A stretch of 64,000 nucleotides of DNA from Parus major. Its lineage: Eukaryota > Chordata > Aves > Passeriformes > Paridae. The stretch lies in NCBI RefSeq assembly GCF_001522545.3, contig NC_031781.1:11599487-11663486 (forward strand). Reading direction: 5' to 3'. Below are positions 63,701-64,000 of the stretch, in pieces (the first letter of the stretch is position 1; each line of letters starts with the position of its first letter). Both the position numbers and the translations under genes were made by a program. The notes under the pieces were generated by a model. The model did not search any database and was not told where the DNA came from. It was given only the letters and a program-made list of their open reading frames with translations.

Positions 63701-64000
63701 TCTAATAACTTTCCTCCAATTGGAGAATGCTCCTCCTATTTTTCTGTTGATATTTCACAACCCTTTCATACGTTTTTTTTCTTCTTTCACCTCTTTATTT
63801 ACCTGAAAATGAGAACGTGCGATTAAGTCTATCTCCTAGACTCCTTATCCACGTAACCTTTAAACTGGCTAACACTCTCCCTTTTCCCTCAAACTATCCA
63901 TTAGCCTCAGCTCCATGCTGGCTATCGATGCTAATTGCATCTTCATCTATGTCACCCAAGCCCATAATTCGTGGATCATCCCCAACTGCCTCCTCACATA
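60784..64000 (-). other. ARIH2 5' intron, continuing past the window edge
   Basis: Sequence upstream of the acceptor of the ATG-bearing exon. It includes a GTTT/GGTTT simple repeat at 62124-62186. No CpG island or first exon is visible, so the ARIH2 promoter lies further right. Confidence 0.65.
62124..62186. repeat. (GTTT)n simple repeat
   Basis: Low-complexity run of GTTT and GGTTT units in the ARIH2 5' intron. Possibly a degraded poly(A)-type tail of an unrecognised retroelement on the minus strand. Confidence 0.8.

Noticed and set aside
1..64000. CRISPR arrays, bacterial operons, tRNA or rRNA genes
   Set aside because: The window is vertebrate nuclear DNA; no regularly spaced repeats, cloverleaf with A/B boxes, or rRNA-like segments were seen on either strand.

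Overview
This is vertebrate nuclear DNA, almost certainly from a bird. Genes are split into GT-AG exons, GC-rich promoters alternate with AT-rich introns, two GC-rich first-exon regions are assembly gaps (runs of N), and the interspersed repeats are a CR1 LINE 3' end and an avian ERV-L-type LTR element. The gene order ARIH2 - P4HTM - WDR6 - DALRD3 matches human 3p21.31. I cannot name the species.

Layout. At 240-325 (+) lies a clear mir-425 hairpin, about 1.6 kb upstream of DALRD3, where the mammalian miR-191/425 cluster sits relative to DALRD3. A CpG-rich promoter with four YY1-like motifs (1752-1887) precedes DALRD3 (1952-5351, +, 13 coding exons, 537 aa). WDR6 (6428-10563, -, 6 coding exons, part lost in a 715-N gap) converges on it. 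P4HTM (10784 to about 28116, -) lies directly upstream of WDR6 on the same strand; its first exon runs into a 303-N gap. ARIH2 (32127-60766, -, 14 coding exons, 490 aa) fills the rest, with a probable 3' UTR down to 28491 and a first intron that continues past the right edge.

The most striking locus is a complete secreted Frizzled-related gene (20712-24448, +, 4 coding exons, 307 aa, with its own TATA box). It is nested in antisense inside the 9.3-kb second intron of P4HTM. It looks like the sizzled/crescent group, which placental mammals are reported to have lost.

How the genes relate. WDR6 (partner of the FTSJ1 2'-O-methyltransferase) and DALRD3 (partner of METTL2 for m3C32 in tRNA-Arg) both serve tRNA anticodon-loop modification and sit tail to tail. 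P4HTM is an ER-membrane 2-oxoglutarate oxygenase linked to HIF. ARIH2 is an RBR E3 ligase working with neddylated CUL5. The nested gene encodes an extracellular Wnt/BMP-pathway modulator with no obvious link to its host. Other structural points are a 70-nt GC-AG intron in P4HTM with no GT dinucleotide, an 81-nt in-frame intron in WDR6, a 22-nt ARIH2 microexon, a CCAAT box overlapping a poly(A) signal, and a palindromic TA/CA microsatellite.
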